DNA of 64,000 bases from an uncultured Psychrobacter sp. (GTDB lineage Bacteria > Pseudomonadota > Gammaproteobacteria > Pseudomonadales > Moraxellaceae), in NCBI GenBank assembly GCA_947501045.1, contig CANMUI010000001.1, positions 744,001-808,000 on the forward strand, read 5' to 3'. Position numbers and translations under genes: made by a program. The notes beneath the pieces were generated by a model, which was given only the letters and a program-made list of their open reading frames with translations, was not told the DNA's origin and searched no databases. The first letter of the stretch is position 1. The number at the start of each line of letters is the position of its first letter. Positions 54,071 through 63,736 of the stretch are shown piece by piece.

Positions 54071-55231
54071 TTAATGCCCGTTGGTAGCACTGTTTTCCTC
54101 ATCTATCTTAACGATAGCGACATCTTGTTGAACACGCTGTTCACTCGCTTTTTGTTCTAGTACTGCTTCAGTCGTAGGTACCACACTATTAGATTGTTTG
54201 ATTTGGTACTTTAGCAGTGCCAAAGCTCCTAAGACTGCAATTACCAAAATCGTCAGTACGAGCGCAGGATCTTTCCAAAGCGGTCTTGGTTTATCATATT
54301 CGATAGGCTTCTCACTGGTCGTAGTAGGGGTATTGTCTTTATTAGTATCCATAAACCCTAAACTAACCAAAGGCCGAGTCGGTGCTTCTAGAGGTTCTGA
54401 GGTAATACGTAGACGTTTGCGACTTAGATAAATGTCACAGATTTTCGCCAGCTGTAATAACCAGCGTTGATGCGGCAACGCAATAGCTGGCATTTGAGCA
54501 AATACTAGCATATCATCATGTTGACCCTCTGGACTGGTATCGCCTACGCGACCAATAGCTTTTAAATAATTGGGCGTGGCTTGTTGCATATCTTGAGTCT
54601 GAGTTCCAAGCTTTGGTTCAAAATTCATTAGCTTGTACCAATAGGGGTCGAATACTGGAGGCGTAGTAGCCAAGTCTGTAACCAAAGCTGTAGAATCATC
54701 AGGTAAGGAAACTGCAAAACGCTGTTTTGATAAAAACTGAGGTTGTAGATCAAACCATTTCTCCACCTCTTCGTTGTCAAGTTTGCTATAGTCCACCAAG
54801 ATGGCAAGCTCGCGTAGTACAATAATGCACAGACAAGCAAGTAAAGTTTGTACTTGCGACGTCGTAGCTTGTATTTGCGTAGCAATGTACTCGCTCGCTT
54901 TTGTAATACGAGTAGTGTTACCAAAGACGACTTCTGCCACATCATTACGATAATATAACGTGGCATCGATAGTGGCAAAATTCATAGAGTTATATTTACG
55001 TAGCTCTTTGACTGCACTGCGACTAAAGAGCTTTTTATTGACCGCTGAAGCCTGATTACGCTCTTGATAAGCGAGTAAGGCTGTAACGATAGCTTGTAGA
55101 CTACTGCCAAGCGCAAGCTGGACTTGGGGTAATGACAACTTAGCTGTGTCTGCTAAGAGTGATACCATGGGCTGAGTATCTTGATATAAAAAATCATACA
55201 TCGACACGCGCGTCGGTGAAATAGTCGTCAT
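54071..55231 (-). CDS. Unknown protein with one C-terminal-half membrane helix
   Basis: 386 residues. The N-terminal half is mostly helical (SLLADTAKLSLPQVQLALGS, SLQAIVTALLAYQERNQ, SQVQTLLACLCIIVLRELA), with Tyr/Trp-rich segments (PPVFDPYWYKLMNFEPKLG) and QMPAIALPHQRWLLQLAKI before a polar linker. One clear membrane helix follows (PALVLTILVIAVLGALALLKY), and a short, Gln/Glu/Val-rich tail ends the protein. I recognise no domain. Weak ribosome site before the ATG. It lies between argG and the L,D-transpeptidase gene, on the other strand from both. Confidence 0.7.
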   Translation of the reverse strand: MTTISPTRVSMYDFLYQDTQPMVSLLADTAKLSLPQVQLALGSSLQAIVTALLAYQERNQASAVNKKLFSRSAVKELRKYNSMNFATIDATLYYRNDVAEVVFGNTTRITKASEYIATQIQATTSQVQTLLACLCIIVLRELAILVDYSKLDNEEVEKWFDLQPQFLSKQRFAVSLPDDSTALVTDLATTPPVFDPYWYKLMNFEPKLGTQTQDMQQATPNYLKAIGRVGDTSPEGQHDDMLVFAQMPAIALPHQRWLLQLAKICDIYLSRKRLRITSEPLEAPTRPLVSLGFMDTNKDNTPTTTSEKPIEYDKPRPLWKDPALVLTILVIAVLGALALLKYQIKQSNSVVPTTEAVLEQKASEQRVQQDVAIVKIDEENSATNGH

Positions 55232-55362
55232 AATTTTCTAGCATCAAAAAGTGTGCCTCTATAGTACGGTGCAAGTTATCCTGACACAATCCCCTAACAT
55301 TAGAAATTTTTTATTATTCTATAAATTTTAGTATTAATAGTATAAAACTATAGAGAAAATTT

Positions 55363-55878
55363 ATGATAAGTAACGGTCAATCAAACGTACAGCTAATTGT
55401 TAATATTGCTCAGCAAACCTTGACGCTGTATCGACAACAAACTAAGATCCGCTGTTATACGATATCTACGGCCAAAAATGGGGTTGGCAGCCAACAAGAC
55501 AGTGGCCGTACACCGCTTGGCACGCATATTATCGCGCAAAAAATTGGCGCCGATCAGCCTATCAATAGCGTGTTTATCGGACGTGTGCCTACTGGTGAGA
55601 TTTATAGTCCGAGCTTAGCTAATGAGTATCCAAACCGCGACTGGATACTCAGCCGTATTTTATGGCTACAAGGTTTAGAGGAGGGCATCAACAAAGGTTG
55701 CAATGACCAAGGTGGCTGCGATACTTATGAGCGTTATATCTATATCCATGGCACGCCTGATAGTGAACCTATGGGCGTGCCCTACTCACACGGCTGTATA
55801 CGTATGCGCAATCAGGATATCGTAGAGTTATTTGCGCAAGTTGAAGAAGGTACGCCCGTCTCTATTGTTGCAGCTTAG
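55363..55878 (+). CDS. L,D-transpeptidase (YkuD domain) without a signal peptide
   Basis: 171 residues, only a YkuD domain. It starts QLIVNIAQQTLTLYRQQTKI, then YTISTAKNGVGSQQDSGRTP and the active-site motif YIYIHGTPDS...VPYSHGCIRMRNQDIVELF, with the nucleophile Cys in SHGCIRM. Members make or anchor peptidoglycan cross-links in the periplasm, so the lack of a signal peptide or lipobox is odd. The frame has no upstream in-frame start between the previous stop and the ATG that would add one. Confidence 0.88.
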   Translation: MISNGQSNVQLIVNIAQQTLTLYRQQTKIRCYTISTAKNGVGSQQDSGRTPLGTHIIAQKIGADQPINSVFIGRVPTGEIYSPSLANEYPNRDWILSRILWLQGLEEGINKGCNDQGGCDTYERYIYIHGTPDSEPMGVPYSHGCIRMRNQDIVELFAQVEEGTPVSIVAA

Positions 55879-55900
55879 CCAAAATGTCGTAAAAAAGCAC

Positions 55901-57454
55901 TTACCAAAACCTGTCGCTATCTTGAACTTTATCTAAACGCTTCTGGCAGCGCTTGTGACTCTTTTTTAGGGTTGCAGCCAGCCAGCCAGCACCATATAGC
56001 GCATTGGCATCTGTAGTTGCTTTTTGCTGATAACGCTGCTGATAATAAACCTCATTAATATGACGATCTAAAGCTTTTTGTGATTTCTTCACTGTTTTTA
56101 GCCAGCGCTTAATGGTCTTTTTGGACTCTTTTTTATGATATAAGGGCGCAGCAAACTCACTAAGGTAGCGTAAGCTCGTTAGGTGATAGTACAGCTGTGC
56201 TAACTTATCTTTATCAGTACTATCTACTTTATTCTCGCTACTATCGACAAAGCTTTGCAAGGCTTTGAGCAATTTATCATACTGTTTGGAGAGGTTTTTT
56301 GCTACTTTATCGAAAGCCAATTTATCGGCTTGCGGCTCAATGCTTGGATCACTCATAGTAAAGGCTATCATCTCAAGTAAGGTCAGCTGAAAATCGTTAG
56401 CACGCACGGTATCGATAGGAGTAATTTTAATGTCGTCAATATCGGTGCTCCAATCAACTGCAGGAGCGCCCTGTTGTCTAAGCTTATATTCTACGTAATC
56501 GCTCAGGTAGCTAAGTTTACCATAGTCATCAAGCAGGCTTGCCGTTTGTTCTAATATCGGTAGCCACTCAGGATTGAGCTGATCGGAGAAATTTTGCAGG
56601 GTTTTAAGACTGGTATGTAAACGCTGTATACCGTTATGCAACTGTGAAACATGCTCGTAATCTTGGCTGCCAGCGACAATAGCACTGCTATTAGGCAAAA
56701 TCTGCAATAAACAATTATGTACAACCGCTCGTATAAAAGCGGGCATACTGGTGTCAGCCTCAACATCTAATTGCTTGAGATTAGCCTTGATTGCTGGACT
56801 GTAGTCTTGATTATGCAGGAGTAAGCCGCCGCGTTCAGCCTTTGTGACGGTCGATAGATATAATTTGTAGCGCTTACACCACGTCTTTGCTGTCGTAAAT
56901 AAAAAGTCCAGATCTCCTGATACCAGTTCAAACTCTATCTCTTGTATAGACTGGCGCTGGTTGTCATCCTCCCCGTGGATAATGTCACCGTAGTCATAAG
57001 CGATCTCAATGCTGCTCTTTGCACCATTATCATCTTCTGTTACCAGGCGCGTGATGCGCTCTATGTCCGTAACATAGAGACGGCTTAGTTTTTTGGTAAG
57101 TTTCTTGAGTTTAAAATCAGCCAGTAAAGGTTCAATGGAAGTGTCTTTGTAGATCGTTAAATCGGGCATAAGCTTCTGAGACTTCAGCATTGCCTGTACC
57201 TGTTCATTATCTAATAGGGCATTGTGCTCAAGCCTTGCTGCAATACCATCGCCGCCTGCTTTGATGGTTTGCACCCAAGTATCACCTTCACGGCGGATAC
57301 GAAGGCCGATGCCGGCTTGCGCTAACTTTTGATCAGAGGTATCGTAGTAATGCGCTGCCATCTGCGTCACTTCTGAGGACTTAACCTTCGCCTGTCGCAG
57401 CAAACCTTTTAAACGTGCTTTTGGCACCAAAAACTTTAGCTCTATCTCTTGCAT
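55901..57454 (-). CDS. CYTH and CHAD domain protein (inorganic triphosphatase-like)
   Basis: 517 residues. The CYTH domain starts with the hallmark QEIELKFLVPKARLKGL (ExExK) and has IRREGDTWVQTIKAGGDGIA and IEIAYDYGDI as further strands. The C-terminal CHAD domain from about residue 230 is helical, His- and Lys-rich: MPAFIRAVVHNCLLQILPNS, VSQLHNGIQRLHTSLKTLQN, and RWLKTVKKSQKALDRH. CHAD domains bind polyphosphate; the CYTH part hydrolyses triphosphates (YgiF-type). A polyphosphate kinase gene lies elsewhere in the window, which fits polyphosphate handling. Ribosome site AGGGGAGCGTT. Confidence 0.9.
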   Translation of the reverse strand: MQEIELKFLVPKARLKGLLRQAKVKSSEVTQMAAHYYDTSDQKLAQAGIGLRIRREGDTWVQTIKAGGDGIAARLEHNALLDNEQVQAMLKSQKLMPDLTIYKDTSIEPLLADFKLKKLTKKLSRLYVTDIERITRLVTEDDNGAKSSIEIAYDYGDIIHGEDDNQRQSIQEIEFELVSGDLDFLFTTAKTWCKRYKLYLSTVTKAERGGLLLHNQDYSPAIKANLKQLDVEADTSMPAFIRAVVHNCLLQILPNSSAIVAGSQDYEHVSQLHNGIQRLHTSLKTLQNFSDQLNPEWLPILEQTASLLDDYGKLSYLSDYVEYKLRQQGAPAVDWSTDIDDIKITPIDTVRANDFQLTLLEMIAFTMSDPSIEPQADKLAFDKVAKNLSKQYDKLLKALQSFVDSSENKVDSTDKDKLAQLYYHLTSLRYLSEFAAPLYHKKESKKTIKRWLKTVKKSQKALDRHINEVYYQQRYQQKATTDANALYGAGWLAATLKKSHKRCQKRLDKVQDSDRFW

Positions 57455-57562
57455 AACGCTCCCCTTTTTGTGAGATTTTTATAGTTAGCATTTTTATCAG
57501 TACTGTATCAGTACTACCATCCTATGAAAGCTGCTAGACAATAACAAGTAAAACTTAACTAT

Positions 57563-57597
57563 AAAAAAAGCCGCCCTATTGAGATAGGACGGCTTTT
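57563..57597 (-). terminator. Intrinsic terminator of aceA
   Basis: AAAGCCGCCCTAT and ATAGGACGGCTTT form a stem with one mismatch around TGAG, with a T run on the minus strand. Confidence 0.9.
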
Positions 57598-57670
57598 ACA
57601 GTGAGAGTTTGTATTAGTTATAGGTTACGTATAAAAAGTTACCTATAATTAATTACTCGATATGACTCAA

Positions 57671-59260
57671 CTACGAGAATTGATTCATGGTGTTTTTGCC
57701 ACCACCAGCTTTTAGAGCATTGTCACCTGAGAAGATCTCTTTGTGATCATCGCCAAGATCAGAACCTGCCATAGCTTGGTGCTTGACACAAGAGATGCCT
57801 TCACGAATCTCTTTACGCTGTACGCCTGCAGCATAAGCAAGCATACCTTCTTCACCAAAGTAGCCTTTAGCCAACTCATGAACGCTAAGAGCAGTGGTGT
57901 GATAAGTCGGTAAGGTGATCAAGTGATGGAATACACCCGCTTCACGTGACGCATCTTTTTGAAAGTTCTTAGCTGCGATGTCAGCCGCTTCATCAAGCTC
58001 AGTACCGTCGTAGTCGCTGCTCATCAAATTATTCTTATCATAAGCTGAGATGTCTTTACCTTCTTCTTCCCACTGAGCGATCACTTGCTTACGGAAGTTT
58101 AGCGTCCAGTTAAACGATGGGCTGTTGTTGTATACCAGTTTCGCTTTTGGCTGCTGCTCTTTAATACGATCAACCATCATTTTGATGTGTTCAACGTTTG
58201 GCGTTGGGGTCTCAATCCATAGTAGATCAGCACCGTTCTCAAGAGCAGTGACACAGTCAAGTACCACGCGGTCGATATTGGTGTCTTCACGGAACTGGTA
58301 TAAACCGTTCGCTAAACGAACCGGACGTACTAGTTTGCCGTTGTGCTTAAGCAAGCTGTCGTTCTCTTGAGCATTCTCTAAAGTAACTTCTTCCATCTCG
58401 ATAAAGTCGATGTACTTAGAAGCAAGGTCGCCTGGCTCTTCAGATACTGGAATCTTTTGCGTCAGTGACGCGCCTTCAGAATCTGTACGCGCAACGATGA
58501 TACCGTCTTCAACACCAAGCTCTAAAAAGGCATAACGAATAGCGTTTAGTTTTGAGATAAAGTCTTCATGCGGTACGGTTACTTTACCTGCTTGGTGACC
58601 ACATTGCTTGGCATCAGATACTTGGTTTTCGATCTGGATAGCACAGGCACCAGCTTCAATCATTTGCTTGGTTAGCAAGTAAGTCGCTTCTTCATTACCG
58701 AAGCCGGCATCAATATCAGCGATAATTGGCACGACGTGTGAATCAAAGTTTTCGATTTTATCTAAGATAGCTTTAGTGTCTTGACCGGCTTCTTCAGCAG
58801 CGTTTAGCTCACGGAAGTAGTCATTCAATACTTTAGCATCAGCTTGACGCAGGAAAGTATAGATCTCTTCGATTAGTTTAGGTACTGAAGTTTTCTCGTG
58901 CATAGACTGGTCAGGAAGGGGACCGAATTCAGAGCGCAGAGCGGCTACCATCCAACCTGATAAGTAGATGTAAGTCTTTGCTGTGGTACCAAAGTATTTT
59001 TTCTTAGCATACATAGTCTGCTGGGCGATAAAACCATGCCATGCTCCTAAAGATTGGGTGTACTGAGACGTGTCATTGTCATAGTCTTCCATATCTTGAC
59101 GCATAATTTTTGCAGTATACTTAGCGATATCCAAACCAGTTTTGAAACGGTTTTGTACCATCATACGTGCAGCATCAGTTTCACTGATATTTTGCCAGTT
59201 ACCGTGCTTTTGCTTTAATTCGCGTACTAAATCGATTGCTGACTTATAGCTAGTTGACAT
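57671..59260 (-). CDS. aceA: Isocitrate lyase (long Pseudomonas/Moraxellaceae type)
   Basis: 529 residues, the longer class also found in Pseudomonas and Acinetobacter. It splits isocitrate to succinate and glyoxylate. The catalytic cysteine is Cys220 in SDAKQCGHQAGKVTVPHEDF (KQCGH in place of the E. coli KKCGH, usual for this class). Other motifs: VPIIADIDAGFGNEEATYLL, IIVARTDSEG, LLWIETPTPNVEHIKMMVDR and KLVYNNSPSFNW. A GGAGACTCTAA ribosome site precedes the ATG. It is divergent from a LysR-type regulator across a 703-base spacer, and pairs functionally with glcB. Confidence 0.97.
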   Translation of the reverse strand: MSTSYKSAIDLVRELKQKHGNWQNISETDAARMMVQNRFKTGLDIAKYTAKIMRQDMEDYDNDTSQYTQSLGAWHGFIAQQTMYAKKKYFGTTAKTYIYLSGWMVAALRSEFGPLPDQSMHEKTSVPKLIEEIYTFLRQADAKVLNDYFRELNAAEEAGQDTKAILDKIENFDSHVVPIIADIDAGFGNEEATYLLTKQMIEAGACAIQIENQVSDAKQCGHQAGKVTVPHEDFISKLNAIRYAFLELGVEDGIIVARTDSEGASLTQKIPVSEEPGDLASKYIDFIEMEEVTLENAQENDSLLKHNGKLVRPVRLANGLYQFREDTNIDRVVLDCVTALENGADLLWIETPTPNVEHIKMMVDRIKEQQPKAKLVYNNSPSFNWTLNFRKQVIAQWEEEGKDISAYDKNNLMSSDYDGTELDEAADIAAKNFQKDASREAGVFHHLITLPTYHTTALSVHELAKGYFGEEGMLAYAAGVQRKEIREGISCVKHQAMAGSDLGDDHKEIFSGDNALKAGGGKNTMNQFS

Positions 59261-59963
59261 TTAGAGTCTCCTGGTGGTGAATAAAAGAGTAAATTAAAAT
59301 AATTAAGATGATTTTGGCCTAGATAAAAAGATGCTGGCAGAAGTAAAAATTTGAAATATAAGCTTCTTGCGTGAGCAATCTCTACTAAACTATAAGAAAA
59401 TTTCGATAAAAGCAATTAAAACCTGTCTATTTGGTCAGCTTTTATTTTTTAGTTTCCTTTTTGAACGGTTATTTTGTAATTAATTGACTGTTTTATAAGG
59501 ATTTTTTGGCTAATGAAGTAACTATCATCCTAAAGCATATAAGATATTTATCCAAGCCTAGAAAAATAAGCATAAAAATTAAGTTTTCATAAGACAGGGT
59601 AATAAATTTTATGTCCGTATTTCAGCACGAAAATGCGATAAAATACACTTGTTAGCTCATCTATTAAAATACATAGTAACAGTCTAATGTTGAATAGTGC
59701 ATAATGAGCGCTTGCTAGCCACTATAGCTAGGTTACCTTGATTTATCTAGTTTATGATTATTATCTTGGGTATTTCGTTGGGTTATAATGTATATAAAAC
59801 AATGGTTTATAACAGGTAGATTCAGTTATAATAAGTATATTCCAAAATAATTAACACAAAAATATCTTTATATTATGCTGTTGTAGATGAGTTGTAATAA
59901 ACGACAGGTCAAAAATACTACGTTTGTGGTAGCATTTATTCTAAAGTAAAGAGACATATATAT
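59261..59963. other. Long divergent spacer between aceA and the LysR gene
   Basis: 703 AT-rich bases without a plausible gene. One imperfect inverted pair, GTTATAA at 59782 and TTATAAC at 59807, lies near the LysR start and could be an operator, but such AT-only pairs occur by chance. Nothing else is recognised. Confidence 0.4.
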
Positions 59964-60953
59964 ATGAATTTGCAGCGCGTTGATTTGAATTTATTAGTAC
60001 ATCTAGATGTATTGTTACGAGAAAAGAACGTTACACGTGCCGCTGAGCAATTAGGGATCACTCAGCCTGCTATGAGTAATATACTGCGCCGCTTACGCAA
60101 ACTGTTTAATGATCCGTTATTGGTACGCTCATCAGAGGGTATGACGCCAACAGAACGCGCGCTGGAGCTACAACCGCGTATCCGTGAGATACTCGCTGAT
60201 CTGACGCAAGTGCTTGAACCGCGTACAGAATTTCGTCCTTATAGTACTTCACGCGTTTTTCGTATCATGACCTCAGACTATGCAGAAGCAACTTTGGTAC
60301 CAAGGCTAGTCAAAGCATTGCGCGCAGAGGCGCCTAATGTCATTTTAGATTTTTTGACTCCATCAGATGTCTCTTATCGTGATATGGAGCAGGGTCGTGT
60401 TGATCTGGCCATTAACCGCTTTAATGAGATACCGCAAAGCTTTCATCAGGTGTTGGTTTGGCGCGATACCTTTAGTTGTCTGCTATCCTCTGAAAGCCCT
60501 TATGCCAATCGCTTCAATCTAAAAAACTATCTAAAAGCGCAGCACGTCTGGGTATCAAAGACAGGTATGGGTGTAGGTTTTGGGGTCAATCCAGAAAAGT
60601 CAGGTGGTCTTGGCTCTATTGATCAAGCATTGCAGCGCCTTGGACAAAAACGACAAATCAGCGTCTTTACTCGTCATTATCAGATGCCCGCGATGCTTGC
60701 TGCGAATAAAGATTTAATCGCTACCTTACCGACGCGCGTGGCACGGATGCAGGCCAACAATGACAGTATCGTGATGAAAGAGCCACCATTTTTTATTCCT
60801 GAATTTGAGCTGACGATGGCTTGGTCACCACTACTGCAGCATCACCCTGCGCATCGCTGGTTACGTCAGCTTATTATGCATGTAGCACGCCAGGTTGTCG
60901 CTGATGAGGACAATACCGAACAAGAAATACCAGCGATTAGTAGTCTGTTTTAA
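59964..60953 (+). CDS. LysR-family transcriptional regulator
   Basis: 329 residues. The N-terminal winged helix-turn-helix is clear: LNLLVHLDVLLREKNVTRAA, EQLGITQPAMSNILRRLRKL, FNDPLLVRSSEGMTPTERA. The periplasmic-binding-like effector domain follows (FRIMTSDYAEATLVPRLVKA, VDLAINRFNEIPQSFHQVLV, ANKDLIATLPTRVARM). LysR proteins often control the divergent neighbour, so aceA is a candidate target; the ligand is unknown. Of the two adjacent transcription units only aceA is divergent. Confidence 0.9.
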   Translation: MNLQRVDLNLLVHLDVLLREKNVTRAAEQLGITQPAMSNILRRLRKLFNDPLLVRSSEGMTPTERALELQPRIREILADLTQVLEPRTEFRPYSTSRVFRIMTSDYAEATLVPRLVKALRAEAPNVILDFLTPSDVSYRDMEQGRVDLAINRFNEIPQSFHQVLVWRDTFSCLLSSESPYANRFNLKNYLKAQHVWVSKTGMGVGFGVNPEKSGGLGSIDQALQRLGQKRQISVFTRHYQMPAMLAANKDLIATLPTRVARMQANNDSIVMKEPPFFIPEFELTMAWSPLLQHHPAHRWLRQLIMHVARQVVADEDNTEQEIPAISSLF

Positions 60954-61338
60954 GGTTTAATAGTTTTATCATTTGTGTGAATAGTCTGTACCAAAAAGCA
61001 GTTAGTAATTATCTTCTATAAGATAGAATCAATATGTTACTTAATATATTTAACATTATAGAAGCTCAATTGTCTTATTACTTCAAGCCTCATCTTATAA
61101 AGTGGTCACACTGTTAACATCTTCAAAACACTTCTTTATATGTTGTAAACCTTTCAACCAAATATTCTGCTATGCTGTTGGGTGTTAAGAGAAAAGACAC
61201 ATGACATAGTTATTGTTAAGAAATATAACATTATAAACTTCTTTAAAAACCTTCTTCAAAAACTATGTACTCTTAATCTACTTAATTTATATTTATAAAA
61301 TTTACGCGTCAAGAACTCCAAAAATAAGGATAATAACT
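60954..61338. other. Gene-free spacer upstream of the dehydrogenase gene
   Basis: 385 very AT-rich bases without plausible gene or hairpin. It likely holds the promoter of the dehydrogenase gene at 61339. Confidence 0.45.
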
Positions 61339-62727
61339 ATGGCAGATATTACTACTGTAAACCCTGCAACGGGCGAGAATATTAAAGATTACAACTATAT
61401 GAGCAGTGATGAAGTTAATAAAATTATTGATGCTTCTCATAAAGCATTTATGGAATGGCGTTTAGTTAGTCATGAAGAGCGCGCAAAGGTCATTAATTCT
61501 ATTGGCGATAAGTTGATGGAATACAAAGATGAGCTTGCTAAGCTTATGACTGAGGAGCGCGGTAAATTGCTTGAGGCAAGCTTTGATGAAGTTGACTTAT
61601 GTAAAGGTATCTGTGACTTTACCGCTCAAGAAGGCGTAGCTGCATTAGCTGACGATGAGCGTGAGGCCGAAGGCATGAAAAAGGGTTTGGTTAGCTATGA
61701 GCCTATTGGTATCATTTATGGTATCCAGCCTTGGAATTTTCCTGCCTATCAAGTCTTCCGTTACACTATTGCCAATTTAATGGCAGGTAACAGCATTCTA
61801 CTTAAGCATGCGTCAAATGTGACGGGTTCTGGCTTGTTGATTGAAAAAATCTTGCATGAGTCTGATCTACCTAATGATTTATTCCGTACCCTAATTATCA
61901 GTCATGATCAGTCTGAGAAAATCATTGAAAATGATAAAGTACGCGGTGTGACTCTAACGGGTAGTGATGTTGCTGGTCGTAAGGTGGCTCAGCAAGCGGC
62001 CAAAGCGCTCAAAAAGACGGTTTTGGAACTAGGTTCTAACGATGCTTTTATTGTGCTAGAAGATGCTGATCTAGACCTTGCGGCTGAAACGTGTGCCTTT
62101 GCTCGCTTAAATAATAATGGCGAAACTTGTGTTGCAGCCAAACGCTTTATCGTTGTAGATAGCGTCTATGATAAGTTCCGTGATTTGGTCATTGAGAAGT
62201 TTAATAGTTACAATTTCGGTAATCCAATGGATGATTCAGTAAAATTAGGTCCATTATCAAGCAGTGATCAACGCGATAAGCTACATGAGCAAGTTCAAGA
62301 AAGTGTTCAAAAGGGCGCAACTGTCACTATAGGTGGCGAAGTACCTAATCAGCCAGGTGCATTTTACCCGCCAACTATTTTAGAGAACATTCAACCTGAT
62401 CAACCTGCTTATAAAGATGAGTTGTTTGGTCCCGTAGCTTCTCTAATTCGTGCTAAAGATCAAGACGATGCTTTCCGTATTGCCAATGATAGCCGTTATG
62501 GTTTAGGTGGCGCGGTCTTCTCAAAAGATGAAGATAAAGCAATTGAGCTGGCACAGAAGTACTTTGACACGGGTATGATTTATATCAATGGTTATGGCCT
62601 AGCTAATCCAGCTCTACCATTTGGTGGTGTTAAAGATTCAGGCTATGGTCGTGAGCATGGCGGCTTTGGTATTAAAGAGTTTGTCAATATTAAAGCAGTA
62701 CATGTCATTGATAAAAAACCTGCTTAA
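61339..62727 (+). CDS. Aldehyde dehydrogenase, succinate-semialdehyde (Sad/YneI) type
   Basis: 462 residues. The NAD(P) fold has VSYEPIGIIYGIQPWNFPAY and ILLKHASNVTGSGLLIEKIL. The catalytic Glu is in VLELGSNDAFIVLEDADLDL, and the catalytic Cys in NNNGETCVAAKRFIV, whose arrangement resembles E. coli Sad (YneI). End motif: PFGGVKDSGYGREHGGFGI. Sad-type enzymes oxidise succinate semialdehyde to succinate. Other short-chain aldehydes are possible. An AATAAGGATAATAACT ribosome site precedes the start. Monocistronic with a terminator after it. Confidence 0.88.
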   Translation: MADITTVNPATGENIKDYNYMSSDEVNKIIDASHKAFMEWRLVSHEERAKVINSIGDKLMEYKDELAKLMTEERGKLLEASFDEVDLCKGICDFTAQEGVAALADDEREAEGMKKGLVSYEPIGIIYGIQPWNFPAYQVFRYTIANLMAGNSILLKHASNVTGSGLLIEKILHESDLPNDLFRTLIISHDQSEKIIENDKVRGVTLTGSDVAGRKVAQQAAKALKKTVLELGSNDAFIVLEDADLDLAAETCAFARLNNNGETCVAAKRFIVVDSVYDKFRDLVIEKFNSYNFGNPMDDSVKLGPLSSSDQRDKLHEQVQESVQKGATVTIGGEVPNQPGAFYPPTILENIQPDQPAYKDELFGPVASLIRAKDQDDAFRIANDSRYGLGGAVFSKDEDKAIELAQKYFDTGMIYINGYGLANPALPFGGVKDSGYGREHGGFGIKEFVNIKAVHVIDKKPA

Positions 62728-62761
62728 TTCGAAGTTCTTGTATAATTGATAAATTTTCTCA

Positions 62762-62796
62762 GATGCCTCGTTACCAGATAACGGGGCATTTTTTTA
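62762..62796 (+). terminator. Intrinsic terminator of the dehydrogenase gene
   Basis: ATGCCTCGTTA and TAACGGGGCAT pair (one G-T) around CCAGA and run into T. Confidence 0.9.
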
Positions 62797-62928
62797 TCCA
62801 CACTATTTGTTGAGATCAGTTTTAACTACCATGGTCTCTAAACTTAAGTTACTATAGTCTGCAGCTTTTCAAGTTCGCTATATGTTTTACTCCACATAAT
62901 ATTTCAAGACTACATTAAGAAAACAATA

Positions 62929-63708
62929 ATGAGTGTTTTAGCTAAAGCCTCTCAGCTTATAGGCAAAATAGTTCAAATTCTTAAAAGCTATGTGTTGGTT
63001 TGGCTTCTTTTGCTCATTTGGCAAGCGTGCGTTTACTTCGAGCTAATCCCAGACTATTTGTTGCCATCGCCTATTCAAATCGTGCAAGCCTTTATCGATG
63101 ATTTTTCTCTACTAATGGGGCATGCAAAATATACTTTAGCTACCGCTTTTATCGGCACCGCTATTAGCTTGGTTTTAAGCTTTGTGCTATCTATTGTGAT
63201 GGATTTATCCAAGACCACACGCGAGCTGATTTATCCGGTTATTTTGCTTAATCAAACCATTCCTACTATTGCTATCGCCCCTTTATTGATTATTTGGCTG
63301 GGTTATGGCATTACGCCAAAAGTAGTTTTAGTAGTCTTGGCAGTGTTTTTTCCCATTACCATTGCATTGATTGATGGTTATCAGTCGGTCACCAAAGAGC
63401 ATCTTGACTTGTTTAAGTCGATGCAAGCCACGCGTTATCAAGTGTATCGCCACCTCAAAATTCCATCAGCGATGGGCTTCTTTTTTACCGGTCTTAAAGT
63501 GGCGCTATCTTATGCGCTAATCTCAGCGGTTATCGCTGAATGGCTTGGCGGCTATAATGGCTTGGGAGTATATATGACTCGAGTCAGAAAATCGTACGAT
63601 TTAGATAGCATGTTTGCCGTTATTTTTCTCATTAGTGTTTTAACCTTAATGCTCATCTCTTTAGTGAAATGGCTGGAGAGACGGGCATTAAGGCACAAGT
63701 ATTTGTAA
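62929..63708 (+). CDS. ABC transporter permease, ThiX-like (NitT/TauT superfamily)
   Basis: 259 residues with six membrane helices. The start reads SVLAKASQLIGKIVQILKSY, then LVWLLLLIWQACVYFELIPD with LLPSPIQIVQAF, which is the hallmark of this permease group. The EAA-type loop includes DGYQSVTKEHLDLFKSMQAT and RHLKIPSAMGFFFTGLKVAL. The gene is followed 28 bases later by an NMT1/ThiY-type binding lipoprotein, so the pair is probably part of a thiamine-precursor or related pyrimidine importer (ThiXYZ). No TPP riboswitch is visible in the 200 bases upstream. Confidence 0.82.
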   Translation: MSVLAKASQLIGKIVQILKSYVLVWLLLLIWQACVYFELIPDYLLPSPIQIVQAFIDDFSLLMGHAKYTLATAFIGTAISLVLSFVLSIVMDLSKTTRELIYPVILLNQTIPTIAIAPLLIIWLGYGITPKVVLVVLAVFFPITIALIDGYQSVTKEHLDLFKSMQATRYQVYRHLKIPSAMGFFFTGLKVALSYALISAVIAEWLGGYNGLGVYMTRVRKSYDLDSMFAVIFLISVLTLMLISLVKWLERRALRHKYL

Positions 63709-63736
63709 CTATAAAAACATATAAGGATAATCTGCC

